Assembly: GCA_015061335.1 (NCBI GenBank) | Contig: SUWT01000023.1 | Span: 1-34,376, forward strand | Source: Lentimicrobiaceae bacterium | GTDB taxonomy: Bacteria; Bacteroidota; Bacteroidia; Bacteroidales; F082 | DNA: 34,376 bases | Reading direction: 5' to 3' | Shown here: positions 8,753 through 16,874 of the stretch, piece by piece | How positions within the stretch are numbered: position 1 is the stretch's first letter | How the letters are laid out: each line of letters opens with the position of its first letter | Translations under genes and position numbers: made by a program | Notes under the pieces: generated by a model | What the model was told of the DNA's origin: nothing | What the model saw: the letters and a program-made list of their open reading frames with translations, nothing else | Databases searched by the model: none

Positions 8753-11065
8753 TTAAAATGGATAACCTATACCGAAGTTGAGGATGAAGTCGTTGAATTG
8801 TAACTTTCCTATTCTCCATCGTTCTCCTTCAGGATATTCCGGATTGACGATAGGCAGGGCGGCATCGACACGAATGAGTAAAAACGAAATGTCTAATCGT
8901 ATTCCTAAACCTGCATCAGCGGCAAGTTGCTTGTAGAATGTGTTGAAATTAAATTTGCCTCCGGCAAAACTCTCATTGTCTCTCATTGTCCAGATATTAC
9001 CTATATCGGTAAAGATGGCTCCTTTAAAGATGCTATATATAGGGAAACGATACTCGAGATTGAACTCTAACTGTATGTCTCCTATGCGTTCAATGTTCAG
9101 ATTGTCAGGGTTATTGAATGTTCCCGGTCCTAAATCTCTGAACTGCCATCCTCTCATGCCATTGCTGCCTCCCGCATAGAAACTCTTTTCAAAAGGCATG
9201 TCATTGGAATTTCCAAAAGGAACACCGACACCTAACATGAAACGTGTGGCTATCTGATTCTCACCTTTCACATATTTGAAATACCTGAAGTCAAAAGCAA
9301 AACGGAGATATTGTGCATACCTGATGCCAAAAATCTCATGATAATTATCGACAGTCTTTATCAAAGAGGTGTTGTTGAATAATGAGATTAAATTACCGCT
9401 TGATTGGATGTTGGCTTTGAAGTAAAAGAAGTCTTTTAAAAATCTAATGTTCTGATTGTTAAATATATAAGTATAATCCAAGCCGAAGATGAGGTGACTG
9501 GTATATTGGTCTTTTATCCTTTGATTTGTCTCACTCTCCAAGATCTTTTCAAAGTCATCGGTAGGATCAACCTTGACGCTGTTGAGGGTTATAGGAGTGA
9601 AAATATGCTGTACCTTGTTATTTTTCATCCAGTTATAACCGTATGTCAATAATGTTATGTGACGGGTGTAGATATATCGTATCTGTGTGTTGTAACCCAT
9701 TGTCAATGTGGTTCTTGGCTGATATTCTTTGGCGAATGACGTAAGTGGTATGGGACTTAAGAATTTTGGGAAGAAAATGCTGCCTTCTATACCGAATTCC
9801 TTAGTGTTGAAAAGACTGGTATTGCCTTCTGTGTCGAAGACCGACTGCATCTGAGCTCCTGCTCTGACACTGATATTGAATATCTCAGATCCTCTGAAGA
9901 TATTCTTATTACGGTATGTAAGACTGCCTAAAATACCAAAATCGCCATTGGAGTTAGTGCCTTCAAACTGAATGCTGTAAAAATTAAGCTTAGATCTGTT
10001 CAAAACGATGTTACAATCTAATAGATTTATGCTATCATTTTTATTTTCAACAGGTTTGAAGTCTATTTTGTTGTAGTTGTATATCTTGAGATTGTTTAAG
10101 GCTTTGTATGTGTTGCTTACACTGCTAAGACTATATAAATCACCTTTGTGAAACTGGATGATGTTTTCAAAAGTACCGAAACGTATTTTTGGATCATTGC
10201 TGTAAATAAAGCTTATTTTCTCCTCTTTCTGTCGTTTGTTTAGTCTGTATATATATTCAACAGTGTCAATATTGCTGGCGTTTAGATTATTTCCGGTTGG
10301 ATATATGTATATATTATTGATGAGGTATTGTTTATGAGCATCGCTTTCTTGTGTGATCTTATCGGTGATATCGTTGATTCTGATGCTGACATCAGCCTTG
10401 TAATTCGCGAAATTTGTATCTACATCCATGAAGATGTAGTCTTTCGTGAAATAATAATAACCCTTGTTTTTGAGATATTCAGTGATAATATCTCTTTCAT
10501 CGTCGAATTTAAATGCATTATATATTGTTCCGACTCTAATAGGTAATGTGGGTTCTATTTCTTTGACATATCTGGCTATAGTACTGTCCTTTATGTCATA
10601 TTTGACATTCTCAATGACATAAGGTCTGGAGGGATGTATCTCGTATAAGACCTTGCCGATTTTGTCTTTCTTTTTGACTCTTACGGATATTCCGCTGTTG
10701 AAATAACCTATGTCGTCGAGATAGTTTCTTATCTCCTTGACGGAGTTGTCCTTGGCATCTTCGCTATAATAGACAGGCTCGTTGCCGATGGTTTTATTGA
10801 TCCACTTGCCAAAGCTGCCTTCTTTGTCATCGGTAAGATAATAAACCCACAACAAAGGCATAGTGCCGAAAAATGACGATACCGGTTTCTGTGTTATATA
10901 TGAAGATACGTCGGAAGACGTAAACTCAACATCTTTCGCACTTATCTGCACCTTGTTTTTCTTCAATAGTACTTTGTCGTTTGGGATGTACTTATTTAAA
11001 GAACAGGAAGTGAAGAAAACAAGTATGAGACAAAAAACAATTATATTTCTAATCTTTCTCGCCAC
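8753..11065 (-). CDS. tamL: TamL-type BamA/TamA family outer-membrane lipoprotein
   Basis: 770 residues. A lipoprotein signal ends in LVFFTSC with Cys21 as the lipidation site, followed by SLNKYIPNDKVLLKKNKV, the start typical of Bacteroidota TamL. POTRA-like segments fill about residues 30-330. The C-terminal half is a 16-strand-type barrel: loop-6 motif MRGW at about 637-640 (R-G pair conserved across Omp85 proteins) and a final aromatic beta-signal ending GIGYPF. TamL is thought to insert or assemble outer-membrane proteins together with TamB; no tamB is seen here. The gene lies 55 bp downstream of folC and has its own promoter-like box in that gap. The helicase gene follows closely. Assignment to the family is firm. 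TamL rather than another Omp85 lipoprotein is inferred from the N-terminus. Confidence 0.87.
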   Translation of the reverse strand: MARKIRNIIVFCLILVFFTSCSLNKYIPNDKVLLKKNKVQISAKDVEFTSSDVSSYITQKPVSSFFGTMPLLWVYYLTDDKEGSFGKWINKTIGNEPVYYSEDAKDNSVKEIRNYLDDIGYFNSGISVRVKKKDKIGKVLYEIHPSRPYVIENVKYDIKDSTIARYVKEIEPTLPIRVGTIYNAFKFDDERDIITEYLKNKGYYYFTKDYIFMDVDTNFANYKADVSIRINDITDKITQESDAHKQYLINNIYIYPTGNNLNASNIDTVEYIYRLNKRQKEEKISFIYSNDPKIRFGTFENIIQFHKGDLYSLSSVSNTYKALNNLKIYNYNKIDFKPVENKNDSINLLDCNIVLNRSKLNFYSIQFEGTNSNGDFGILGSLTYRNKNIFRGSEIFNISVRAGAQMQSVFDTEGNTSLFNTKEFGIEGSIFFPKFLSPIPLTSFAKEYQPRTTLTMGYNTQIRYIYTRHITLLTYGYNWMKNNKVQHIFTPITLNSVKVDPTDDFEKILESETNQRIKDQYTSHLIFGLDYTYIFNNQNIRFLKDFFYFKANIQSSGNLISLFNNTSLIKTVDNYHEIFGIRYAQYLRFAFDFRYFKYVKGENQIATRFMLGVGVPFGNSNDMPFEKSFYAGGSNGMRGWQFRDLGPGTFNNPDNLNIERIGDIQLEFNLEYRFPIYSIFKGAIFTDIGNIWTMRDNESFAGGKFNFNTFYKQLAADAGLGIRLDISFLLIRVDAALPIVNPEYPEGERWRIGKLQFNDFILNFGIGYPF

Positions 11066-11072
11066 ATTATAA

Positions 11073-11098
11073 ATTTTCTTTGCAAATGTACAGAAAAT
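11073..11098 (-). promoter_or_regulatory. Candidate tamL promoter: -7 box inside a 7-bp inverted repeat
   Basis: Reading the - strand, TACATTTG (11083-11090) fits the TAnnTTTG -7 consensus and would start transcription about 10 nt before the tamL ATG. It is flanked by a perfect inverted repeat, ATTTTCT at 11073-11079 and AGAAAAT at 11092-11098. This would let tamL and the helicase be transcribed separately from folC. The -33 match is weak. Confidence 0.45.
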
Positions 11099-11120
11099 AA
11101 TGTGATAAAGGTACTATATT

Positions 11121-12407
11121 CTAAACTATTTCTGCGACGGTGAAATTACTTCCGCCAACGAATACCAGATCATCATTTTTAGCATTGTTGCGGGCTGCAT
11201 CAAAAGCATCAGCGACCGACTTATATCTGTTGCCTTTTAAACCGGCGGCAATTGCTTTTTCTGTTAAAATATCAACGTCTAAGCCACGAGGAATGTTCGC
11301 TTTACAGAAATAATACTCTGCGTCTTCAGGTAATAATTGAAGAATACCGTCAATGTCCTTGTCGTTGACAACACTTAGAACGAAATGTAGTTTGTCGTAT
11401 CTGGTATTGGCTAATTGTTTCTTTATTTCATTGATTCCTGCGATATTGTGACCAGTGTCGGCAATGACGAGAGGATGTTTTGACAAGACTTGCCATCTTC
11501 CCATTAAACCGGTATTTTTCACTACTTTATATAAACCATTGATAATGTTTTCCTCACTGATATTAAATGTGTTTCTTAAGATGTCGATAGAGCATAAGAT
11601 GGTAGCTAGATTTTTCTTCTGATATTCGCCTAATAATGGGAATTTAATGTCCTTAAGGTACAAGATATTATTCTTGTATATATCAAATTGCTGATAATCA
11701 ATAGAATATAAATTTTCCTTTTTACAATCCATTATTTGATCAGCGAAATAAATGGGACTGTTGTTTTCATTAGCTTTTTCTATGAAGACGTTCTTGCATT
11801 CATTTTGAGTTTCGCCTATCACGACGGCGGTATTTCTTTTGATGATACCGGCTTTCTCAGCTGCTATTTTCTCTTCGTTGTCGCCAAGGAATTTGACATG
11901 GTCTAATGAGATATTGGTTATGACACTTAACTCCGGATTAATGACGTTGGTAGAGTCGAGACGTCCGCCCATGCCGACTTCAATAATGGCAATATCGACA
12001 TTTTCTCTATTGAAATAATCGAAAGCCATAGCGACAGTCATCTCAAAGAATGACAATTCCAACTCTTCCAGCTTTTTCTTATGGGTATTGATAAAAGAAA
12101 CCACATCATTTTCAGGGATCATTTCGCCGTTGATACGAATGCGTTCTCTGAAATCGCGTAGGTGAGGAGAGGTGTAGAGACCGGTTTTGTAACCTGCTTC
12201 CTGAAATATAGATGCTATTGTATGCGACACGCTGCCTTTGCCGTTGGTGCCGGCAATATGTATGGTCTTAAAATTCTTGTATGGATTATTCAGATAATTA
12301 AGGATGTCGATGGTGTTGTTAAGATCTGCTTTATATGCTGCAGCACCAATACGTTGATACATTGGTAATTTATTAAACATCCAGTTTAAGGTGTCGTTGT
12401 AGTTCAT
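11121..12407 (-). CDS. folC: Bifunctional folylpolyglutamate synthase / dihydrofolate synthase
   Basis: 428 residues, normal for FolC. It carries the Mur-ligase-type P-loop GTNGKGSV at residues 53-60, then YTSPHLRDFRERI, IIEVGMGGRLDSTN and the ADTGHN segment of the C-terminal domain. FolC adds glutamate to dihydropteroate and to folates in the cytoplasm, using ATP. The GKGS loop, SPHL and the GMGGRLD motif separate it from the related MurF encoded upstream. It lies 13 bp after the tonB-like gene on the same strand, so the two are probably co-transcribed. No unusual features. Confidence 0.95.
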   Translation of the reverse strand: MNYNDTLNWMFNKLPMYQRIGAAAYKADLNNTIDILNYLNNPYKNFKTIHIAGTNGKGSVSHTIASIFQEAGYKTGLYTSPHLRDFRERIRINGEMIPENDVVSFINTHKKKLEELELSFFEMTVAMAFDYFNRENVDIAIIEVGMGGRLDSTNVINPELSVITNISLDHVKFLGDNEEKIAAEKAGIIKRNTAVVIGETQNECKNVFIEKANENNSPIYFADQIMDCKKENLYSIDYQQFDIYKNNILYLKDIKFPLLGEYQKKNLATILCSIDILRNTFNISEENIINGLYKVVKNTGLMGRWQVLSKHPLVIADTGHNIAGINEIKKQLANTRYDKLHFVLSVVNDKDIDGILQLLPEDAEYYFCKANIPRGLDVDILTEKAIAAGLKGNRYKSVADAFDAARNNAKNDDLVFVGGSNFTVAEIV

Positions 12408-12420
12408 AATATATTGATTT

Positions 12421-13203
12421 TTATTGTCTTATGATAAAAGTATAAGTTATTGTGCCTCTTTGTAGGTCAGCGGCGTCTTTATCTTCCACGAACACTGAGT
12501 TTAATGCGGCTTGTCGTGCTGACTCTTTCATGCTGCTGTCGGTGACAGTAGTTCCTTTTCCGAATTCAGCTCTTTTCACTATGCCGTTCTTATCGACCCA
12601 GATGTCAATAACGACCTTGCCTTCTTCTTTGAAGTTTCTGCTTGGAGAAGGAATGCTCTTGGCTCCTCTGCCTCCCAAGTCGTATGAGGGACCGCCACCG
12701 CTGCCGCCTTGTCCATCATATCGGTCAATATCTTTTAATCCGTCAGGTTTACCTTGTTCTCCTTCTCCTTCTTTGTCGCCTTCAGAAGTCATGCTGTTGT
12801 CGTTTTTTCTTACTTGAAAGATAGCTCTTTGATTAACAACGGGTTTTTCTTCAACGACCTCCTCAACGACCTCCTCAATATCATCAGGCTCCTCTGTCTT
12901 TTCCTCGATTTCTTCTTTTTTCTCTTCTATAGAAGGTGCTTCCTCATCTGCACTTATGATGTCTTCTTTTTCTTCAACGACTTCTTCCTGTTTTACGATC
13001 TTCTCCTCCTGTATGTTTGTCGTAGTTGAAGCCTGTTGGTTCATTGCGGCGGCATACATTCCCAAATTAACCTCAACACCAGCTTCTCCAGGCAAGGGGA
13101 GAGGCGTCCTGAAACATAATGTCAGAAGCAAAATCATTGCTATGAGATGGAATACAATGCTTACCGCAATTCCAAAGATTCTATTTTTATTGTTGTTCGT
13201 CAT
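12421..13203 (-). CDS. TonB-like energy transducer with an acidic linker
   Basis: 260 residues. One N-terminal membrane segment lies at about residues 9-31 (SIVFHLIAMILLLTL). Residues about 60-125 are glutamate-rich, followed by a glycine-rich stretch (GQGGSGGGPSYDLGGRG). Residues about 185-260 fit the TonB C-terminal domain (GKVVIDIWVDKNGIVKRAEF and a final TITYTFIIRQ). The ATG overlaps the exbD stop (ATGA, 13200-13203), so the two are translationally linked. With ExbB and ExbD it should form a proton-driven complex that passes energy to outer-membrane proteins. Classical TonB has a Pro-Lys-rich linker, whereas this one is strongly negative. A Tol-like role is an alternative. A 12-bp direct repeat at 12852-12875 encodes part of the EEVV run. 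Confidence 0.85.
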   Translation of the reverse strand: MTNNNKNRIFGIAVSIVFHLIAMILLLTLCFRTPLPLPGEAGVEVNLGMYAAAMNQQASTTTNIQEEKIVKQEEVVEEKEDIISADEEAPSIEEKKEEIEEKTEEPDDIEEVVEEVVEEKPVVNQRAIFQVRKNDNSMTSEGDKEGEGEQGKPDGLKDIDRYDGQGGSGGGPSYDLGGRGAKSIPSPSRNFKEEGKVVIDIWVDKNGIVKRAEFGKGTTVTDSSMKESARQAALNSVFVEDKDAADLQRGTITYTFIIRQ

Positions 13204-13613
13204 TTCTTATTGGATGTCGCTAACAAAACCTTATGCTTGTTATCAGTATCTTTATTAATTTCGTTTACTGCATCGATGATGTTCACAATATATTGAACCG
13301 CAACACTTTTATCAGAACGAATAACGACGGTGCCTTCGACAGTGTTTGCTAAAGCATCTTGAATTTCTCTCTGTAAGTCAGTCTCTTTTACAGGAGTCTC
13401 TTCCAGAAAATATTGATTCTTGTCGTTAACATATACTGTGATGGTTTGCTTGGAGATGGTTTTACTATTACTTGACGGAAGTAATAATTTTATTGCGTTT
13501 GGAGCAACCAATGTCGATGTTAACATGAAAAATATTAACAAAAGAAACACCAGATCCGACATTGAAGATGAATTGAAGTCAATCTTTCTTTTATTTCTTG
13601 ATTTTATTGCCAT
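13200..13613 (-). CDS. exbD: ExbD/TolR family biopolymer transport protein
   Basis: 137 residues from ATG 13613. A basic N-terminus (MAIKSRNKRKIDFN) is followed by one membrane segment with the key aspartate D20 (SDLVFLLLIFFMLTS), then a periplasmic domain ending near residue 137. This is the size and form of ExbD/TolR. The frame stays open to 13664, but those 17 extra codons give a poor N-terminus (MIIDENKTFVCCPK) and the conserved basic start is at 13613. It works with ExbB to form the proton channel that energises the TonB-like protein. The stop overlaps the tonB start by 4 bp. exbB lies 124 bp upstream, across a heptad array. Confidence 0.92.
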   Translation of the reverse strand: MAIKSRNKRKIDFNSSSMSDLVFLLLIFFMLTSTLVAPNAIKLLLPSSNSKTISKQTITVYVNDKNQYFLEETPVKETDLQREIQDALANTVEGTVVIRSDKSVAVQYIVNIIDAVNEINKDTDNKHKVLLATSNKK

Positions 13614-13654
13614 TGATTTTGTTTTTGGACAACAGACAAAAGTTTTATTTTCGT

Positions 13655-13738
13655 CAATTATCAATTGTTAATTAATTATCAATTATTAATTGTTAATTAT
13701 TCATTATTCATTATTCATTATTCATTATTCATTGTCAT
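13655..13738. repeat. A/T-rich heptad array between exbB and exbD
   Basis: Twelve 7-bp units keep exact register: two CAATTNT-type units, several TTATNAA/TTGTTAA variants, then five identical TTATTCA copies at 13697-13731 and a final TTGTCAT touching the exbB stop codon. It fills most of the 124-bp gap inside an otherwise tight gene row. I see no coding potential. The identical block is the kind of tract that changes copy number by slippage. Confidence 0.85.
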
Positions 13739-14424
13739 TAAGCTGGTTCATTCAAGACATCCATGAACTCAATGCTTTTACTTTCGAGCAGATTAACTAC
13801 TTTGTCGATTTTAGCCACTACGATATTGTAGAATATGTATGCGAGAATTCCCACGAACAAGCCGCCTACTGTCGTTACCATAGCTTCGTAGATACCTGCA
13901 GAGAGCAATTCAATATCAATGTTATTGCCAGCCATTGACATGTCGTAGAAGGCTCTGATCATACCTGTTACTGTGCCGAGGAATCCTAACATTGGTGATG
14001 CGCCGGAAATCATGCCCAATAATGCTACGCCTTTCTCTAGTTTGCTGACTTCAAGATTACCGACATTTTCTATGGCGGTTTGTATGTCGTTTAACGGTTT
14101 TCCGATACGTGAGATGCCTTTTTCAATCATTCTTGAAATAGGAGTGTTTGTTTGTTTACATAATTGTTTGGCATCATCTAACTTACCTTCAATCATATAG
14201 TTACGTATTAGATTCATGAAGTTGTCGTCTTTTTTTGATGCCTGGTTGATACTGATGATTCTTTCGCTGAAGATATAAACTGCTATGATAGAGAAAATGG
14301 CAAGCACTATCATAATCCAGCCACCTTCTTTGGCTAATTCCCATAATGATAATCTGATTTCCTCAGCTTCCTGAGAGTTGACGATTGTTTCTGTTGCGTT
14401 AAGAAGAATGCTTAAAATTTTCAT
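13738..14424 (-). CDS. exbB: MotA/TolQ/ExbB family proton channel protein
   Basis: 228 residues with three membrane segments: about 34-56 (GGWIMIVLAIFSIIAVYIF), about 128-155 (a glycine-rich LLGMISGASPMLGFLGTVTG) and about 178-204 (MVTTVGGLFVGILAYIFYN). The GFLGTVTGMI and TTVGGL motifs are diagnostic of ExbB/TolQ. It forms the pentameric channel around ExbD in the inner membrane and uses the proton gradient to drive the TonB-like partner. It lies 25 bp after anmK and is followed by the heptad array, then exbD. TolQ is the alternative name; the tonB-like third gene favours ExbB. Confidence 0.93.
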   Translation of the reverse strand: MKILSILLNATETIVNSQEAEEIRLSLWELAKEGGWIMIVLAIFSIIAVYIFSERIISINQASKKDDNFMNLIRNYMIEGKLDDAKQLCKQTNTPISRMIEKGISRIGKPLNDIQTAIENVGNLEVSKLEKGVALLGMISGASPMLGFLGTVTGMIRAFYDMSMAGNNIDIELLSAGIYEAMVTTVGGLFVGILAYIFYNIVVAKIDKVVNLLESKSIEFMDVLNEPA

Positions 14425-14449
14425 GATTATTTGTTATTTCTTTATTTAA

Positions 14450-15532
14450 CTATTTATTTGTAAAAATATTGTCATTGGGCATACATATTTTGCCGCTTGA
14501 GCTGTCGGAGGAGGCGCCTGTTACAGATGATAATATGTTTGTTTTCCCTTCCATTTTCAATACGCCCAGGAATGCGAAGATGAGGGCTTCCTTGTAATCG
14601 ATGATCATGGTGTCGGGGATGATGATGTCATGTTTGCTCATTTTCTTTATTTTTTCTATGAGGAAGATGTTTTTTGCGCCGCCGCCTGTGACGAGCATCT
14701 TGCTACGGTCTAATGTGTCTGTAGCGGCAACAATCTGTTGGGCGATATGTTCTGTCGCTGTTGCCAAAATGTCATTGATAGGGATGGGGTAGCTGTCGAT
14801 GATTTTTCTCTGAATATTTTCGAAGAACTCTCTTCCTAGAGATTTAGGAGCTTTTTGGCTGTAGAAATCATTTGAGTTCAGGAGGTTCAGCAACTCTTGA
14901 TTTACGAGCCCTTTTTGTGCAAAACTGCCGTTTTTATCGTAATCGTATCCTAATTTTCCGGCAAGATAATTCAACATCTGATTTGCAATGCAAATATCGT
15001 ATGCGATGCGTTTGTCGTCAATATTATATGAGACATTGGCAATGCCTCCTATGTTTAAACAGATGGGATAATCAGCAAAAAGATACTTGTCGCCAATAGG
15101 TACCAAAGGCGCACCTTGACCTCCTTTCCTAACATCCTCGCTGCGAAAATCACAGATGGTCATGACAGCTGTTGCATCGGCGATCTCCTGCCCGTCACCG
15201 ATCTGTAAAGTGAATCTTTCTTCCGGACGATGAAAAATTGTGTGACCATGAGAGGCGATAAGTCTTGGCGACAACTCATATTTGTAAATGAATTTTTTCG
15301 TGATATTGCCTAGGTATCTCCCATACTCCTTGCTGAGCTTCTCTAGCTCGTGAACGTCTTTGTTATAAGCCTCAGATAGTTGTTTTCTCCAATAATCGGT
15401 ATATGGAACTGTACCGGCTTCAATAATCTGAAAAAACCATTTCTTGTTGTCGTGACTGAAATTTATATATGCAATGTCAAGACCGTCTAATGAGCTTCCC
15501 GACATCAAACCTATTACTTTGAAATCTTTCAT
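14450..15532 (-). CDS. anmK: Anhydro-N-acetylmuramic acid kinase
   Basis: 360 residues, typical for AnmK. It opens with the family signature VIGLMSGSSLDGLD. Further family segments are SHGHTIFHRP, LQIGDGQEIA, VMTICDFRS, GGQGAPLVPIGD, NIGGIANVSY and LVTGGGAKN. The enzyme phosphorylates and opens 1,6-anhydro-MurNAc released from old peptidoglycan to give MurNAc-6-phosphate, so wall sugar is reused. It lies 3 bp after murF, which makes a wall synthesis and recycling pair in one transcript. Confidence 0.95.
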   Translation of the reverse strand: MKDFKVIGLMSGSSLDGLDIAYINFSHDNKKWFFQIIEAGTVPYTDYWRKQLSEAYNKDVHELEKLSKEYGRYLGNITKKFIYKYELSPRLIASHGHTIFHRPEERFTLQIGDGQEIADATAVMTICDFRSEDVRKGGQGAPLVPIGDKYLFADYPICLNIGGIANVSYNIDDKRIAYDICIANQMLNYLAGKLGYDYDKNGSFAQKGLVNQELLNLLNSNDFYSQKAPKSLGREFFENIQRKIIDSYPIPINDILATATEHIAQQIVAATDTLDRSKMLVTGGGAKNIFLIEKIKKMSKHDIIIPDTMIIDYKEALIFAFLGVLKMEGKTNILSSVTGASSDSSSGKICMPNDNIFTNK

Positions 15533-15535
15533 ATA

Positions 15536-16819
15536 TTACAAATAATCAATTAGTCGCTCCAAATGAATGAAATGCGAACCCTTAACCAATATCTTTCTCC
15601 CTGAAAGATTGTTATATCTCAAATGATCAATAAGACTTTCGACATTATTGAATGTGTTGAAATTCAATTCTTTACATATCTTACTAAAAGTCTCGCCAAT
15701 AAGAATTACATCCTTGAAATTTAAGTCATTGATGAGATGAATAATTTCCTGATGCTCCTTCTCGCTATCCTCGCCAAGTTCTCCCATGTCGCCTAAGATC
15801 AATAAGGAATTGTCGGTACTGATGTTTCTGAAATTGTTTATGGCATGTTTCATGCTGACAGGATTGGCGTTATAAGCATCCATCACTATTTCGTTCTTAT
15901 CAGTTTTAATAAATTGGGAACGGTTGTTTTTTGGGGTATAATTTTCTATTGCTTTGATAATTATTTGTTTATCTATGTTGAAGAAAGAGCCTACAGATAT
16001 GGCGGCGAGTACATTTTCAAAATTGTAGTCACCAACTAATCGTGTTTTAATAGTAGAATCGTCCCATTTTATTGTAAGATAAGGATTTGCAGAGACTATT
16101 TCAGCTTTAATGTCGGCGTTAGGGTTTTTGCCGTATGTGTAAGAATCGGCATCAGCCGCCAGGTTTCTTAGTAATTCATTATCGATATTCAGGAAGATCT
16201 TGCCTTTATGTTCTTTTAAATAATCGTAGATTTCCTTTTTAGTTTTTATAACGCCATCAAAGCTGCCGAAGCCTTGCAGATGGGCTTTTCCAATATTTGT
16301 GATGATGCCATAATCTGGTTTTGCTATTTTGCATAGAAAATCGATCTCGTAAGGATGGTTCGCACCCATCTCTACGACTGCCAATTCGGTGCTGTCGTTT
16401 ATTTGTAACAATGTCAAGGGTACTCCAAGATGATTGTTGAAATTACCTTGTGTGAAGACAGTATTGTATTTCTGTGACAATACTGCAGCTACTAATTCTT
16501 TTGTTGTCGTCTTTCCATTTGTGCCGGTGATGCCGATGAGAGGAATGTTATGTTTCTCTCTGTGAAGAGTAGCCAGTTGTTGCAATGCTTCCAGACTATC
16601 GTTGACGATGAATAATCTTTCATGTTGAGGGAGATCTTTTCTGTCGGCGATGACGCAGGCTGCAATATTGTCACGAGCGACCTGATATGCGAAGTCGTTT
16701 CCATCAAATTTTTCACCTTTTAGTGCGACAAACACACATCCTTTTTCAATCTTGCGGCTATCTGTGGAAATGAGACAAGTCTGTGAGAAATGCTGATATA
16801 TTTTTTCTATCATTTTCAT
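15536..16819 (-). CDS. murF: UDP-MurNAc-tripeptide:D-Ala-D-Ala ligase
   Basis: 427 residues. It has the N-terminal uridine-binding region (STDSRKIEKGCVFVALKGEKFDG), P-loop GITGTNGKTTTKE at about 96-108, VVEMGANHPYEI, MurF-type DAYNANP in the central domain, and LILGDMGELGE near the C-terminal domain. It adds D-Ala-D-Ala to the peptidoglycan precursor in the cytoplasm. The ATG at 16819 lies just after the T-run of the gldJ terminator; a second ATG two codons later (16813) is also possible. anmK follows after 3 bp. No promoter-like box is visible in the 55-bp gap upstream, so expression may depend on readthrough or on a promoter inside gldJ. Confidence 0.95.
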   Translation of the reverse strand: MKMIEKIYQHFSQTCLISTDSRKIEKGCVFVALKGEKFDGNDFAYQVARDNIAACVIADRKDLPQHERLFIVNDSLEALQQLATLHREKHNIPLIGITGTNGKTTTKELVAAVLSQKYNTVFTQGNFNNHLGVPLTLLQINDSTELAVVEMGANHPYEIDFLCKIAKPDYGIITNIGKAHLQGFGSFDGVIKTKKEIYDYLKEHKGKIFLNIDNELLRNLAADADSYTYGKNPNADIKAEIVSANPYLTIKWDDSTIKTRLVGDYNFENVLAAISVGSFFNIDKQIIIKAIENYTPKNNRSQFIKTDKNEIVMDAYNANPVSMKHAINNFRNISTDNSLLILGDMGELGEDSEKEHQEIIHLINDLNFKDVILIGETFSKICKELNFNTFNNVESLIDHLRYNNLSGRKILVKGSHFIHLERLIDYL

Positions 16820-16825
16820 GATTTT

Positions 16826-16856
16826 AAAAAAAAAGCCGTCGTGTTATGACGGCTTT
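16826..16856 (-). terminator. Intrinsic terminator of the gldJ-like gene, at the murF start
   Basis: On the - strand, AAAGCCGTC (16848-16856) pairs with GACGGCTTT (16832-16840) around a 7-nt loop, followed by T residues to 16826. The T-run ends 6 nt before the murF ATG, so the terminator occupies the whole murF leader. Confidence 0.88.
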
Positions 16857-16874
16857 ATCGTGTGTTATAATTAT

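Noticed and set aside
8742..8819. Longer N-terminus for the helicase from the ATG at 8819
   Set aside because: The 26 added residues lie inside tamL and are basic and unlike helicase starts. The ATG at 8741 gives normal 11-bp spacing after tamL.
12452..12817. A 121-codon open frame on the + strand opposite the tonB-like gene
   Set aside because: It lies wholly opposite a well-supported gene with a membrane segment and TonB domain. Its composition reflects the low-complexity acidic linker read backwards, and it has no start context or family features.
12852..12875. Two direct 12-bp copies (CAACGACCTCCT)
   Set aside because: They lie in the coding sequence of the TonB-like linker and encode repeated EEVV residues. 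Low-complexity protein explains them.
13614..13664. Upstream ATG for exbD at 13664
   Set aside because: It would add 17 residues before the conserved basic start of ExbD and would run into the heptad array.
13655..13738. CRISPR-like or mobile repeat
   Set aside because: The units are 7 bp with no spacers, no inverted ends and no cas or transposase genes. It is a simple tandem array.
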